Below, piece by piece: positions 21,110 through 32,600 of a DNA stretch of 64,000 bases. The position numbers and the translations under genes are program-made. The DNA is from Branchiostoma lanceolatum (lineage: Eukaryota > Chordata > Leptocardii > Amphioxiformes > Branchiostomatidae), in the NCBI RefSeq assembly GCF_035083965.1, contig NC_089733.1, forward strand, positions 4,048,501-4,112,500. Reading direction: 5' to 3'. How positions within the stretch are numbered: the stretch's first letter is position 1; every line of letters starts with the position of its first letter. The notes under the pieces are model-generated. The model was not told where the DNA came from, ran no database searches, and was given only the letters and a program-made list of their open reading frames with translations.

Positions 21110-21425
21110 GATTAAAAGTTCAAAGCACAGTTCCAGACACATTTGGTGTATTAACACAGATCCGGATACACTTTAGTCTCAGGCTCATCCAAAACCGTGC
21201 ATAGGGCAAAACCATGTACTAATGGGTCACGGGGACTATCCAGAACCGTGCCTTTGGATATACAACATCTTGATTCTCGGATAAATCTTTACTAAGTTAA
21301 GTAGACACTAAGACACTCCGTTTGTGCCACTTCGATAAATCTATAAATCATCCAAGACAACTGTGAAATGCAGTTACAGAGTAATTAAGTCAATTACACT
21401 GATTCTTCCTCATCCCAGCAATGTA
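21110..21425. mobile_element. MITE fragment related to the element at 1304-1827 (copy 1)
   Basis: It holds CACAGTTCCAGACAC, AAAACCGTGCATAGGGC, CAGAACCGTGCCTTTGG, then GTTTGTGCCACTTCGAT, TTACAGAG and CTTCCTCATCCCAGC, all in the order seen in the 1.3-1.8 kb MITE. The inverted partner is not clear, so it is probably a decayed copy. The same block recurs at 58370-58690 as part of the segmental duplication. Confidence 0.5.
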
Positions 21426-21911
21426 ATGCCTTTTTAAGTAGCTTTTTTTCAAAGTTTAACTGACAGCCAACACAGTCATTACACTTTTGTGTTGTATTAT
21501 ACACAGGTATGTTTTCTAAAAAATGGCATTGTATTATCAACCCAAGTAAGAAGATTGCAGGTTAATGTTCATTCATCTGTGATCACATTCATTCTTCATA
21601 ACTTTAACAAGCCTTTCGTGAGGAATGACCCGGGGTCTGCCTACAGGTATGGGGCCCAAAATCTTTAATCTCTTTGAGGTCGCATCTACCTTGGCTATTC
21701 ACACACCGAATATCATTTAAACATTCTCAAGTTATAGGTACACACAATCACATAAACAAACACATTTAGCCCTACCAAAAACATTAACCTAATCTATTAG
21801 CGAAAGGAAAAAGTACAATGCACCTCTAGGAGGGATTGTAGGTCCAGTCTATCCTTACTTCTGATGGCAGTGTCCTCGCTTCCTTACATTCTACCCCGAT
21901 CCAGTTTCTAT

Positions 21912-22115
21912 TGGTTTCCAGTAGTATTTCTGGTCAAATCATCTCGCAACACCTCATACTCGTGATCTTGTACAGCACACAATCCTGTACTTGAACTAGT
22001 AACACCTTCAAAGTACCCTGCTCCCTCCCCACGTACAACTTCAGTTGACATTTTAAGAGTGCCAAATCTTACTAGAACATGGTCGTCAACATTCAGTGAC
22101 ACATGTGTGTTGTCT
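21912..22115 (-). CDS. Possible exon (unassigned) shared by both duplication copies
   Basis: The frame contains NTHVSLNVDDHVLVRFGTLK, then MSTEVVRGEGAGYFEGVTSS and STGLCAVQDHEYEVLRDD, before a stop. It is preserved with one conservative change (L to V) at 59183-59386. A linker encoding SSITSELASGTSS and SRFESASATSS lies upstream at 22.13-22.25 kb in another frame and contains an ACTAGTA repeat. No domain was recognised. Confidence 0.35.
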
Positions 22116-22251
22116 GTAGTGGGTGGAGAAACAGATGTGTTGTTTATTGTCAGACGTGCTACTAGTAGCGGATGCTGACTCAAACCTGCTACTAGTACCG
22201 GATGCTAACTCAGACGTGATACTTGAACCTGATCCTGGCTCCCCCCTCGCC

Positions 22252-22581
22252 TTAGAATCCCCCCCTGCCAAGTCCCCTGCCATTGCCTTTTGCTACCTTC
22301 GTAGGCGACTTCCCATCGGCGAAGAGGAATGACCTCATATTTTTGGTCACTCCTACACCCTCAGGAAAACTCTTGGGTGGGGTGTTCGGAAGAGGAAGCA
22401 CTGTGAGTTGGTTGGCCTCCATGATGGACTCTAAAGTGTGGGTGGTGTCGCTGGCTAACGATCGATGTGTGCCGGCTCTGTACTGCTCTCTCAATTCCCC
22501 CGTTGCGTAGACCGTCCTCCCTTTCTTTTCATTGATGATGACCTGTATGTTGCAGCGAGTGCGTACATGGAACTCCATTGC
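22252..22581 (-). CDS. Unassigned exon joined to the LINE RT fragment
   Basis: The acceptor TTTCCATTCAG is followed by AMEFHVRTRCNIQVIINEKK, GRTVYATGELREQYRAGTHR, SLASDTTHTLESIMEANQLT and KSFPEGVGVTKNMRSFLFAD. It looks like a genuine protein exon, but I cannot name the family. In copy 2 one T is missing from the pyrimidine run (rough position 59800), which shifts the frame, so copy 2 of this exon is broken. Confidence 0.45.
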   Translation of the reverse strand, partial: AMEFHVRTRCNIQVIINEKKGRTVYATGELREQYRAGTHRSLASDTTHTLESIMEANQLTVLPLPNTPPKSFPEGVGVTKNMRSFLFADGKSPTKVAKGNGRGLGRGGF

Positions 22582-22584
22582 CTG

Positions 22585-23120
22585 AATGGAAAGGGGAAAA
22601 AACAGTATAGTCCCCGAATAGAACCCTGTGGGACTCCTGACACTACAGGAAGCCAGGATGAAAGAGCTCCTTCGATTAGAGAGATAGTCAGAGAACCAGT
22701 CTAGAAGATTAGAATGAAAGCCAAATGTTTGGAGTTTGTGTACCAGAAGATGATGCGGGATGCTGTCGAATGCTTTCGAAAAATCTAAGTATACAGCGTA
22801 TACCTGGCCACTGTGGTCAAGAATTCTGCCTTTGGTTTGTAAGGTTTCCAAAAGTCGGGTGCTTGTAGACCCCCCTTCTATAAAACCGTGCTGATGAGGG
22901 TGAATTTGTTCTTGGAGATTAGGGAATATACGATTAAGAATACAGCGTTTCATAACTTTGCTTACAACACTAAGTAACGATACAGGTCGATAATTTTCCG
23001 CACGTTCTCGACTACCTTTCTTGAAGATAGGACAGACGTTGGCTTCTTTCCATCTAGCTGGGACTCTGCCAGATTGAATACTTTTGTTGAAAATTGTAGT
23101 AAGTTGTGTCTTGGTCTCCG
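22585..23120 (-). pseudogene. LINE reverse transcriptase fragment (CR1/Jockey-like)
   Basis: The frame reads VPARWKEANVCPIFKKGSRE, RAENYRPVSLLSVVSKVMKR, IHPHQHGFIEGGSTSTRLLE, VYAVYLDFSKAFDSIPHHLL and LLDWFSDYLSNR: RT motifs 0 to A, with the catalytic Asp in YLDFSKAFD. A 20-bp deletion at 22674 (between two CTTCG repeats; the block is present in copy 2 at 59955-59974) then shifts the frame before the SGVPQGS motif. The YADD box is absent. The 5' edge coincides with a good splice acceptor (TTTTGTTTTGCAG, exon start 23120), suggesting it may be used as an exon. Confidence 0.7.
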
Positions 23121-24400
23121 CTGCAAAACAAAATTGACATATGTCTTAATGTTCTGCATAGTTGGTACACATTTAGAACAGTCGAATTAGGCCAAAGCAA
23201 ATAAATTTTGTGGATGACAATGGTTTTGATTCAAAATGGCAAAGGAACAACCAGCGTTTCTGCTCATGATAAAAAAGGTGAACAGATATTACTACTTGTG
23301 TTATTAAACATAAGGCACCGAGTAAGGGCAGAACACAGCGGGCGGTCGAAACACCGGGGGACATGGAGAAGGGACAAACGTACATAGCCCACCTCCCTCA
23401 ACTTAACGGAAGTTTTATGCAAGCTATTTTGTCTCTGGCTGTCTCTAACTTACACTGTCTCGTCCGTCTCAGACCACAAACTATGTGGTAATAAATCTTA
23501 CTTCAAAGTACTTCTATCTCCTTCACCTTCAATGCTAGCAAGTTTAATTTCTGATATACAAATTCTATGTTTCATGCCAATATTGGAGCCATTCTGGAAT
23601 TTTTCCAGGTCTAGCAAGAAAGATAATTAGGCAGGGGAAGAAATTATTTGTAGCTATTATGTGTAGTTCATGGACAACATTTAAACACCTTGGGCAAGCC
23701 TAAAAGTTAGGCAATTTTCTAGGGACAATATCTGCCATGTAGGAACGCAGGAAAGTAACTTTAAAGGTCGCAGGACACAGTATTAATGGGCGACCCCTAT
23801 CCCCAATAGTAGGTCGGGTATAAATGTAAATAAAGTAGTGAATCACATTTCTTGAAAAGCCCCTAGTTTTTGTTCTGTACACGTTAGCGAGGCGGAAACT
23901 GGCGGAATGGTAGAAGAATATGTCAGTTTTAAGAATGTTGGAGTTGTATTACGATGTTTGTTCGGTCGGCTTGGATTCGCGCCTGAATATGGTTCATACC
24001 ACCCGACTACTGTACGTCGGCTGCCATGAAGACCCCTGCTGGGGGTCATATCATAGTGGCTTTTGAAAATAAAGCTTGTTTTCACATATTTTGTAGATTG
24101 AACCCTAAAGTCAACCATACTAAAATCGTGCACCTTGATTGTGCACCCTACTAGAAATCTTGAATGGTCGAAGCTTCTCACTTTGAGATCCTTAATCATG
24201 TAAATCCCTATACTTGAAATACTGTGGTCTAAGACCTTAAAAGAAAATAGAATAATTTATACTAGAAAGGTAGATTAACTTCAGTAGCTTTATGCTCTAA
24301 GGATTGCAAAACAATTAATATGCAGCATTACGGTATACAAAAATTTACTTCAGAAAGTGGGCATAGATAATCACCTCAGCTTGGCTGCTGCTGTGGGCCA
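23121..24400. other. No clear gene; possible SINE-like or noncoding sequence
   Basis: Minus frames at 23173-23385 and 23843-24199 have no recognised domain. Around 23990 the minus strand reads GTCGGGTGGTATGAACC and then GGCGCGAATCCAAGCC, loosely like tRNA-derived promoter boxes, but the spacing and consensus do not hold up. I see nothing else. Confidence 0.3.
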
Positions 24401-24429
24401 TTCCACCACTGGGCAGCATTTCACTCGCA

Positions 24430-24670
24430 CTATTCAACAGTGACAGCATGCTGTTCATGGGGGTGCTGGTGCTGAAGAGCGCACGAGGTTGGCCAATGTT
24501 GGTTGCATGTGTACTGGGGGTGATATTGAAGCGAGAGTTGATGTAGCTGTAGGTAGGTGAGAAGGTGTTGTGTTGGCACTGGTGTTATTGGCACTGGTGT
24601 TGTTGGTACTGGTGTTGCGGCCAGTGGTGTTGTGGCCACTGGCGTTGCGGCCACTGGCGTTCTGTTTTTT
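24430..24670 (-). CDS. Threonine/proline-rich minisatellite-coded segment
   Basis: The plus strand shows a 15-16 bp degenerate repeat (GTTGCGGCCACTGGC, GTTGTTGGTACTGGT and variants) at 24540-24660. One minus frame reads it as ATPVATTPLAATPVPTTPVP, continuing TPVPTQHLLTYLQLHQL. It may be a low-complexity coding exon or only a minisatellite. Confidence 0.35.
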
Positions 24671-25019
24671 TATTATTTTTTATTAAACAACAGAAAATAT
24701 ACAGGACACAGAGGCGATGCACTCTAGCTAAAGCTAATATTTAACATCACCTATGGAAATAAAAATTACAACTTACATAGACAAGTACAATAACAATAAG
24801 AAACAGCAATAGGGACGTCCAATACAAACAAACTAACAAACAAACAAACAATGAATATATCAACATACCTGAACTAAGTTTTAAAACGTTTGCTTGTCGC
24901 AATATTTTACTTGAGCTGTAATTTCTGTTTTAGGAAGTACCAATACCTTGGGCAGTTTTCATGGGAGAATATCTCCCTCCTCTTGAATCCCCAGGGCAAG
25001 TGGACCCTCTCTTCCCTTA

Positions 25020-25455
25020 TCACCGGACAACAGTGTTTGTAGGGAAGGTGCGCACATCCCAGTGTTTCCCAATGATTGCGTTAAGCTCTGTCATTCTGTT
25101 CCCAGGAACATGAATGGCTCGTCCTCTAAAGCAGTTCTCCAGTTGCTTCTCCTCCAACAGGTCCTGACACACAGGAAGTGACAACCTCTGGAGGAAAAGG
25201 CCCCTGAAGTTTTGCTTGGAGAAGGGAACCACAACGGTTATCCTCCTTTCATGTCCCAGCTTTCTTGAAGGAGTGTATCGGTATCCCATGCTGTAGGTTT
25301 TAAGATATGTTTTTAATGAAGAGTCATTCTCGGTACAGAGTCAATTCATTTTATCATATTGCTAAACATGTTTACTTACTTGTCAGATATCTGCTGTCGA
25401 AGAACACGCAGGGCCGGGTTTGGGTGCAGGGCCACCTGTTTTTTCATTGAATGCT
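25020..25455 (-). CDS. Unassigned two-exon gene segment
   Basis: Exon one (about 25380-25455) ends MKKQVALHPNPALRVLRQQI SDK before a GTAAG donor. Exon two (25020 to about 25292) follows an acceptor AAACCTACAG and reads YTPSRKLGHERRITVVVPFS, KQNFRGLFLQRLSLPVCQDL, LEEKQLENCFRGRAIHVPGN and RMTELNAIIGKHWDVRTFPT to a stop. The wording looks like a conserved globular domain, but I do not recognise it. Two strong splice sites and no frame breaks suggest a live gene or recent copy. Confidence 0.5.
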
Positions 25456-26143
25456 GTAAGTTAAGTGTATACAATGTACATTGTAAATATATTTGTAAAA
25501 ACTAAAAAATGAATTTAAGGAAGTCAAATGGAAAACAGCTAATATAGCTGGTCTGCCTCAATTGACATTGTTTACTGTCCTTGTTTTAGAATATAGCCAA
25601 CTTTAAGTTTTTCTCTCTACCAAGGTACACTGTACATGTAACCTTGAATTTCCATGAGGTAAGACCACACATGCTTTGTGCTACTGAAGAACACAAGGTT
25701 TTATCATCATTGAGTAATGGCATAATGATAAAAATGTACAGAGAAATATTTGACACTGATACCGTTGATACTGGGATTACAGCAGTTCTTCTGCAATGTC
25801 TTCTCCAAATCCGCATTTTACCACAGGTCAACAATGCTGTTGGACCATACACTTGTTGTAGGGGCCCACTTCACCTCACTTCATGGTTTTCGTCGACCCA
25901 GCGAACGACCTCAAGAATGGGCCACTGATCAGAACTTTCCTGAGGCCTTTTTTTCTCAACTCTAGAGTTAGGAATGTGTGTCCATACTCTAAATCTTCCT
26001 TTGTAGCAGGGCTTCGAACTCTGTGAGCTCCTGAGCGCCATAGTTGTGAAGAAAGGTCCGTGAAGGAAACGGGACTGTGCGTTTTTTGTGTGACCTGGCC
26101 TTTCCCCTGGAGAGGTTAAGTTTTACTTGTAGTTTTGACTTGA
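25456..26143. other. No supported gene
   Basis: Plus and minus frames at 25586-25965 overlap and none shows a domain. I saw no repeats apart from the palindrome just downstream. Confidence 0.35.
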
Positions 26144-26209
26144 AATAGCTGCTTTAGATTGCCTGCATCTTATTTTTAAATAAGATGCAGGCAATCTAAA
26201 GCAGCTATT
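26144..26209. repeat. Perfect 32-bp palindrome with 2-nt loop
   Basis: AATAGCTGCTTTAGATTGCC... (26144-26175) is followed by TT and then its exact reverse complement (26178-26209). All 32 bp pair. No such structure is expected by chance; it is typical of a foldback insertion or a minimal MITE. Confidence 0.95.
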
Positions 26210-26973
26210 AAAATACCATAAAAACCTTGATTATCGGCCGTGTATTATATTTATATCCTATTTTCATCATAGTAGAAGGTAAACTTTACCCCATTTGTGT
26301 GTAGAGATTCCTGCCAAGGCTTGGAAAACAATTCTCTGTTCCACATGTGGAGTGAGAGGGTATATTAGGTGGGAAGTCGTTCTCCAATTTCCATTCCGAA
26401 CGTTGTGCAGTCACAAAGGCCCAAATCTCTCTCTTGTCTAACAGTTTCTTTGCCTTTATTTCCCATTTTTCGTGTCCGCCTCTAACCAAATTTGGTCCGA
26501 GGAGATATAAAATTCAAACAGCAATTGGTCAACGAAAATAAGTTTTAGCATTTCCCATTTATCAATCTGGGATATCCTCTCCGAATTTGATAGACATTTG
26601 GGAGGGAAGATGGTGATTAAGACGCTTTCTGTCTCATAAAACACGCGATATTGGGGTGACAGGGCTCAATCGGCGGGCAAACTGAGACGGGTTCGCGTCC
26701 TTTGTCAACAGCAGATTTAGGAGCCGGGACTTCTCCTATTCAGCCCCTTGAAATAATCAATATCATTGGTCAACATTGTTAAAACATAAACAATCTTTTA
26801 TTTTTTGCAACCAACCGAGAAGATAACAAACAAGGGGAAACACCGTAAGCCTCTGGATACATATGACAAGTGGGGGAGGGCCGGACGACAGGCGTGACCG
26901 AACCATCTGGTCTCTGGCCCCCCGCCCCCAACCGTCAGTAGGACAAGAAGAATATATATATAACTATAATTCC

Positions 26974-26984
26974 AAGATGGCGGC
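26974..26984 (+). promoter_or_regulatory. YY1-type motif upstream of the J-domain-like ORF
   Basis: AAGATGGCGGC is a strong match to the YY1 consensus, a common TSS-proximal site in animal housekeeping promoters. A second weaker match (AAAATGGCGAC) overlaps the ATG at 27214. The flanking 26.9-27.25 kb is richer in CG than its surroundings. I infer a promoter; no TATA box at the expected distance is convincing. Confidence 0.45.
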
Positions 26985-27213
26985 GAAGCGAACACCTCTG
27001 CAGGATCGCTCCGCTTGAGTGCGACTAATTCCCTACTTTTACGGTAAAAGTGAGACTCAAAGTGTATCAAGCCCAAAGTTGGTAATAGATATAGCTGTCA
27101 CATATACAGCATTTAGACGCAGGATAAATCCTTAACCTTTTACAAGGTAAACTTTGTCCGAGAGTTACCCGCGCGTCAGGAGCGTCAGAAGAACAAAGAC
27201 CCAAGCGGACAAA

Positions 27214-27567
27214 ATGGCGACCGGCGACCGTGACTTGAAATCGTCTAACGAGTTATACAGCCTGCTTGGAGTTACAAGCAACGCAACAGAAGAAGAGATC
27301 GTCGCGGCGTACGGAGAGAAAGTAAAGCGACACGAGAAAAAGCTGAACTCAACCAAGGACAAGCGTCTCCAAACTGTGGCCCGTCAAGCTTTCTCCAAGG
27401 TAAGCAAAGCCTTCTATGCCTTGTCGGACAAAGAACGCCGACACAGCCGCCAAGCCACGTTGAGAGTTCGAGGCAGTTTTATTTTCCTTCCGCGAGAGAA
27501 AGTAGTCCGTTCCATGACTCCGGGCGTCAACACCCCTTACAACAGAGCTTGTCGCTGGAGTATATGA
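27214..27567 (+). CDS. J-domain-like protein, probable first exon (HPD absent)
   Basis: The ATG sits in a good context (GACAAAATGGCG). The frame reads SSNELYSLLGVTSNATEEEI, VAAYGEKVKRHEKKLNSTKD and AFSKVSKAFYALSDKERR: helices I-IV of a DnaJ domain, with LYSLLGV and AFYALSDxxRR typical. The loop has KRHEKK where canonical J domains have HPD, so it would not be expected to stimulate Hsp70. A perfect donor (AAG/GTAAGC, 27397) lies inside helix III; use of it would truncate the domain, so the reading frame beyond may be retained intron or the true exon. After codon 75 the frame no longer looks conserved. Confidence 0.5.
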   Translation: MATGDRDLKSSNELYSLLGVTSNATEEEIVAAYGEKVKRHEKKLNSTKDKRLQTVARQAFSKVSKAFYALSDKERRHSRQATLRVRGSFIFLPREKVVRSMTPGVNTPYNRACRWSI

Positions 27568-29640
27568 CCGTGTATCTTCCTGTTTTCAAGTGATTTACAA
27601 TTTTCTAGCCTCCTTTTGTACTCCTATAGATTTTTTAACTGTTAGTTAATCGCTTTCCAGTCAAAAATACGACCCGAAATCAGGTGATTTTCGTGTAATT
27701 TCCCCCCTTGTTTTTAACTTGTTGTAGATTTCAAACCAACAGGAAATCTAGTGTGTGTGAAAGAGCAAAAATTGTACTTTCTGTCAGTATATAACTTCTT
27801 ATCGATTTCGAGGGCGAAATGCAGATGCCCCCAATCCGCGCGAGGCCATGTCACACGGAGCGGTCATTTTGTTTCCAGAATAGAACGCACCACTCGTAAG
27901 CCGCGCGCGGCCATCACAGATCATTTTGCATTTCATAGCAAGGATGTTCCAAGCAGAGGTTGTGTTTCGGCTTGTTTTTGACGTCCCTTTCGGCGTTTTT
28001 GTCGGGCTTTATATCTACTAGCAACATAAAGAAACCGTGACAAAATAGAAATCCACTGCAATCTCTTGAATATAGCGATCATCTACAGACTAATGCACAC
28101 TTTATTAGCATTGTCTAACGATAACGTTATATTTTTGTTTTTGCTACGACTCTTCAAGGATAGGGTCAACGACCTAGCCCAGACGGCTGCAACCATGGTT
28201 ACTGGTAAACAGCAGAGATCCTGTGGTGTTCAATTACATTATGTAGCAACCAGCATTTAACAGATCTGGAGGTCACCATACATATGAATATGTTTGATCA
28301 AAAATATGAGAGCAGTAGTTTGCAAGACTTGACCACGTGAAGGTATACACTATGTGTCTGGTTGCAAATCTTACCTATCTCATTGCGTTAAAGTATGATA
28401 CTAACTAGAGACATATTAAGGTTTTTACTATGAAATAATCTGATCCATTTAATCAAGAAACTCTAGCAATACCAGGATTTACCCTACAGTTTAATGTTTA
28501 TATTCAATCATCATATACTTAAAGTCATACTCGGCAGACAACAGTTAACTGTGTATGAATATAAGAAATAAAAAAAGAGTTATTCTAAACTCTTTCTTCT
28601 CTGTCCTATACCTTAATCTAATGTATATAATAAATACCATTGCCACTGTCCAAAATAAATATACAAAGAGCCATATATGTTGAATTCATGCCAAACTTTA
28701 TTGAACAAATATGTGATTTCAAAATATCAATGCCGAATTGGAAACAAGACTTGTAATCTCATCTCAGGTATCTGTTTTGCCAAACATCTGACCTTTTTTG
28801 GCCAGAATGATATAATTCCAATGTCAAGTAGTAATAAAATTCCAATCATGCCGAAAGATTTGATTAACTAAAACAGCTGTCTGATGAGCATCCACAGCAG
28901 AACATCAACCTGTATAAAACAGATAATATTTCACATTATTTTATGAAAATTTGAGTATCATATAAAATTCTGCATTCACAATGATTCAAGGCATGTTATC
29001 ATATCTAAATTACATCACTCATTATCTCAATCATGATATATTGCCAATCAAAAAATTGAAAGGTATGGACAATGAGCTGCAAGAAGCATGTCCTCAGCTG
29101 ATCTGGGGTCGAACTCCACCTAATGCAAAAACAGAAAGCGTGTTAATTTCTGTTTGTCATACTTACTGTTCTTTGATTATCCATATCACATAAGTATAAA
29201 ACACTCACACTCGTTCACCATCCATTCAGCATCATTATTTTACTATCATATTAAGATTCATATATCAAATTATCATATTACATTATATCATTAAAAAAAT
29301 TATATACAGATTTATATTATATCATATATTATCATATCAAGAATTATTCATAACCCACAGGTGAGGGACTGCTGGAATAAGGAAGATGAGTCAGAACCTC
29401 CAACCTACACCCGTACCAAAGTGCGGGGTTACGCCTTTCCCGTCAACTCGGGGATCTGTGTGATGTACCCCTTGTTGACGTCAGTATGTCCGACCTTTAC
29501 AGGGGTCAGGCGCCTCTAGCTACCTAGGGGGGGCGATGGTATGGCTAAACCTAGCAGGAAGAAGGTTCTTGGAAAAAAGGAGAGGGGGAGAGAAAGGGGG
29601 TGAAAATAGTACAGAAAAGTCCAGCTTCCCCTCACCTATA
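27568..29640. other. No supported gene; 3' flank of the giant ORF
   Basis: It contains the 110-bp repeat at 27728-27836 (listed separately), AT-rich sequence and short chance frames. Toward 29345-29640 the sequence becomes GC-richer (CACAG/GTGAGGGACTGC...), with no reading frame I can name. A TTTATT at about 28690 would be an AATAAA polyadenylation signal for the minus-strand giant gene. Confidence 0.35.
27728..27836 (+). repeat. Two-block conserved sequence, copy 1 (pair with 38440-38547)
   Basis: ATTTCAAACCAACAGGA (27728-27744) and a 29-bp block containing GAGGGCGAAATGCAGATGCC (27808-27836) recur with almost the same spacing at 38440-38456 and 38519-38547. The sequence between the blocks is not conserved. 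Both copies are directly preceded by AG (TTGTTGTAG and CCTACCCAG). Confidence 0.8.
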
Positions 29641-29686
29641 CCTATTGGACCTACAAACCTATCGTACAGACCACTAATTATTACCC

Positions 29687-32600
29687 TTAGTCTATATCAG
29701 AAAATTCTGAATCTGAAATATCCTCTAATAAAGATAAACTACCACAATAAAAGTCATCAATAATATTATGATAGTCCTGATCATTATCACTACTGCTACT
29801 AGTATCTGAATCAGATTCCGTGTCTGCATGATCCTGACCTACCTGAACTTCCTCAATACAAATAGAATTTGAACAATCTAAACACCTACATCCAGGGCCA
29901 CATACCTGTCCCTTCTTGAGACACTTACACCTTTTACTGGAGCACCCACTTTTACATTTACACCCCCTGATTAAGAAATCAACTGTCTTCTGAACCTTTT
30001 CAATATTTTCTTTGGAATCCCAAATAATCATTAGATTGCCTTTTTCTATTTCCCAACCATACCTATCTAATAATACAGAAGAAAAATCCTGCTCTAAAGC
30101 CTGAGCCCAGGTAAGGTAAACCCAACAGGAACGTAACCAATGGAACCAAAGGGACTGAAATGAAGGTAAACTATTATCTTCAAACTCAATTCTTTCAAAT
30201 ATGGCACCTCTAATATTTTGTAACCAATTTTCATGACTACTTGAATTAGTCCCCTCCCTCATTTCTCTGAACATTTCAGCTGGAGATGAATACTTAAGAA
30301 AAGCTGAACGGTGTTTTTGAAAGTAAACACTACCAACTAAACGAACAAAAGCCAAGAACCCTGAATCTTTTTCTGCACAAGAAAGAGAACCACTAGTTGG
30401 TACAGAATTTCCACCAGAAATGAATTCTGAAAACTGAAAGAAAGTTTTCATAAATGATACCTTACCAAGACCAACAAAGAAGGAAACATAATCACACCCT
30501 GTGGTAATAAACAATGACTGTAATATGTGGGGTAGTATATTTCTAGAAAGGGAGGCAAGATCAGGGTCCTTGTACAAGCAAGATACCAACTCATTCACAT
30601 CCAGACATTGCCAATTTCCAGGTTCAGCTTTTTGCAAAATCACAATTCTTTTACCCATCTCCCTCACAATAGGAAGGCCCACATGATACGTGTCCGTATC
30701 AGGTGAATAAATCAATATATTTTCGTATCTGCTTGAAGCAGCATGCAGCCAAACACGAGTGTCACTTTCCTCGTGATTGGACCTACAGTCTGGATATGGA
30801 GAGATGCCATCTACAGAGGAAACAAAACACATGTCTCTTTTATCATCTATAAATGCCCCAGCTGTGAAAACTTTCTGCAGCTGCCTCAAAAAAGGTCTAC
30901 ATACTGTAAGTAAAGAACTACACAAATAAGAACATAATAGACGTTTGTTTGGACGCAAGGAAATGAACTTTCTCCAGTCTTTTGGGGTGAATGTGTGATC
31001 GGAAACTGAATCAAATAGTACTAAATTGTCACATTCTACAACAGAGTCTCTTCTACTTCTTTCAACATCTTTTGCACTAAGGCCGTTTCTATGTGGATCA
31101 TCAAATACAATGTGGACTTCATTACAACCTGACTGGAGTAAAGGCAAAACCCATTTTAGAAACAGAAAATGTGAATACTCAAGAAAGGTTCTATGCTGAC
31201 CCAAGGGGGCTGTGTTGATCAAAAACATGCCTTCTAAAACAGAACACTGGGGGGAAAAGTTAGCAGGGTACATTTTGGTAAAAGCACTAGGGTATCTAGA
31301 CTGGAAAAAAGAAGTAGCGGCTGATTTAGCTCCCTTGTGGGGAACACCATCAGCATCACATAAAGCACGAGGCAGCTCCAGAAACTGACCTAGCTGGGGC
31401 AAATCTAACAGGTGGGCTATCTCAGATAAGGGCTTATTTTGATTTTGAGACCAAGAAACTGCTCTACGATAACATTCTAAGACTATCCTCTTATCCTTTT
31501 CACTTTTTGAAATCCTAGACTTAGTCATTTTTAAGTGAGAAAAAGTCCTTAAAGACTTACGTCTTTGAGGTGCTTTATTACCTGGGCTGTTAAGGATCCT
31601 GAAACTAATAAATGTGTCTAATGAGGCTGTACCTATTTCCCTAAACTTAAGCAAGTCCTCCCTTTGAATATCAGAAATAGAAGCTCCTGTGAAGGGTTGG
31701 GCCAGGCGTCTATCTTGCACAGGAACAGAAGAAATGTGGGCCTCTACAACTTTGTTTGCATAATAAACAATATTCTGCCTCTCCTGTTCAATAATGGTGG
31801 GACTTAGGTCATTTTGAGTTCTAAGGTTAGACTTAACAAGAATCTGTTGTTTTACTTTCTTAATCAATCTAGCTCGATATGGTAAAAACAGAACAAGATC
31901 TTCAATGACAAACTTATTGGGCCCTGTTATAACTTGTTTAGTGTCGCGGTTAATTAACATTTCATGACCCTCATCTAATGCTACACTTGAATAGTTAACA
32001 GCATTAATACTGGTAACGAATCCCCCTTCTTGAAAATATCTAAGAATATGATCTGGACAAGACAATAAATCAGAAAGATGCAAAGGTATAATTCTAGAGT
32101 ATATTACATGGTCAAATGCATGGAAAATGGGTGCCATCTTTTTGTATGCATACAAACGCAAATCCCAATTCCCTGATCTAATCGCTATGTAAAGAGAAAT
32201 GTATGCCATAAAATCATCATGAACAAATCTATGCCAAAACAAAAATACTTCATCACGAGCACATGCACTAGAACAGAATGCAGCAAAATCATCCTCTATA
32301 CCTTCTAAGTCAATTTTCAATAATTCTTGTCTTCTTACAAAGTTTTCTCTACTGAAATCTGGGTCACCAAAGTGTGGTTCAGACTCTAAAAATACTCTTA
32401 CCTTTTCAATAATAGTGTCTGCTGAAAAAGAACATCTTGATGAACAATGATCTGTACAGTTCCTCCTATGTTCAAGAAAAGATTCAATTTGGCATCTATA
32501 GAAGGCCTCCCATACTTGAACCAAAAATTTATGAGTACGTTTAAAATTCTTACACAAGCCAACTGAAAGTAATGTCTGTCCTTTTATTCTACCCGAGGCT

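Larger units (their letters stand above)
18788..22735. repeat. Segmental duplication, copy 1 (pair with 56099-60037)
   Basis: About 3.95 kb is repeated in the same orientation about 37 kb downstream at roughly 97% identity by eye, with small indels. It begins at AAGGTGCT and ends at AAATGTTTGGAGTTT. It spans integrase-core exons, an intronic MITE-like piece, the exon at 22.25-22.58 kb and the 3' part of a LINE RT. Copies differ in GTGA microsatellite length (19.65 kb) and by a 20-bp deletion at 22674. No terminal inverted repeats or target-site duplication were seen, so this is a duplication rather than an element. Confidence 0.9.

Noticed and set aside
23960..24060. tRNA-like boxes (GTCGGGTGGTATGAACC, GGCGCGAATCC) suggesting a SINE
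   Set aside because: Spacing and consensus of A and B boxes are poor and no cloverleaf or terminal repeat is visible.
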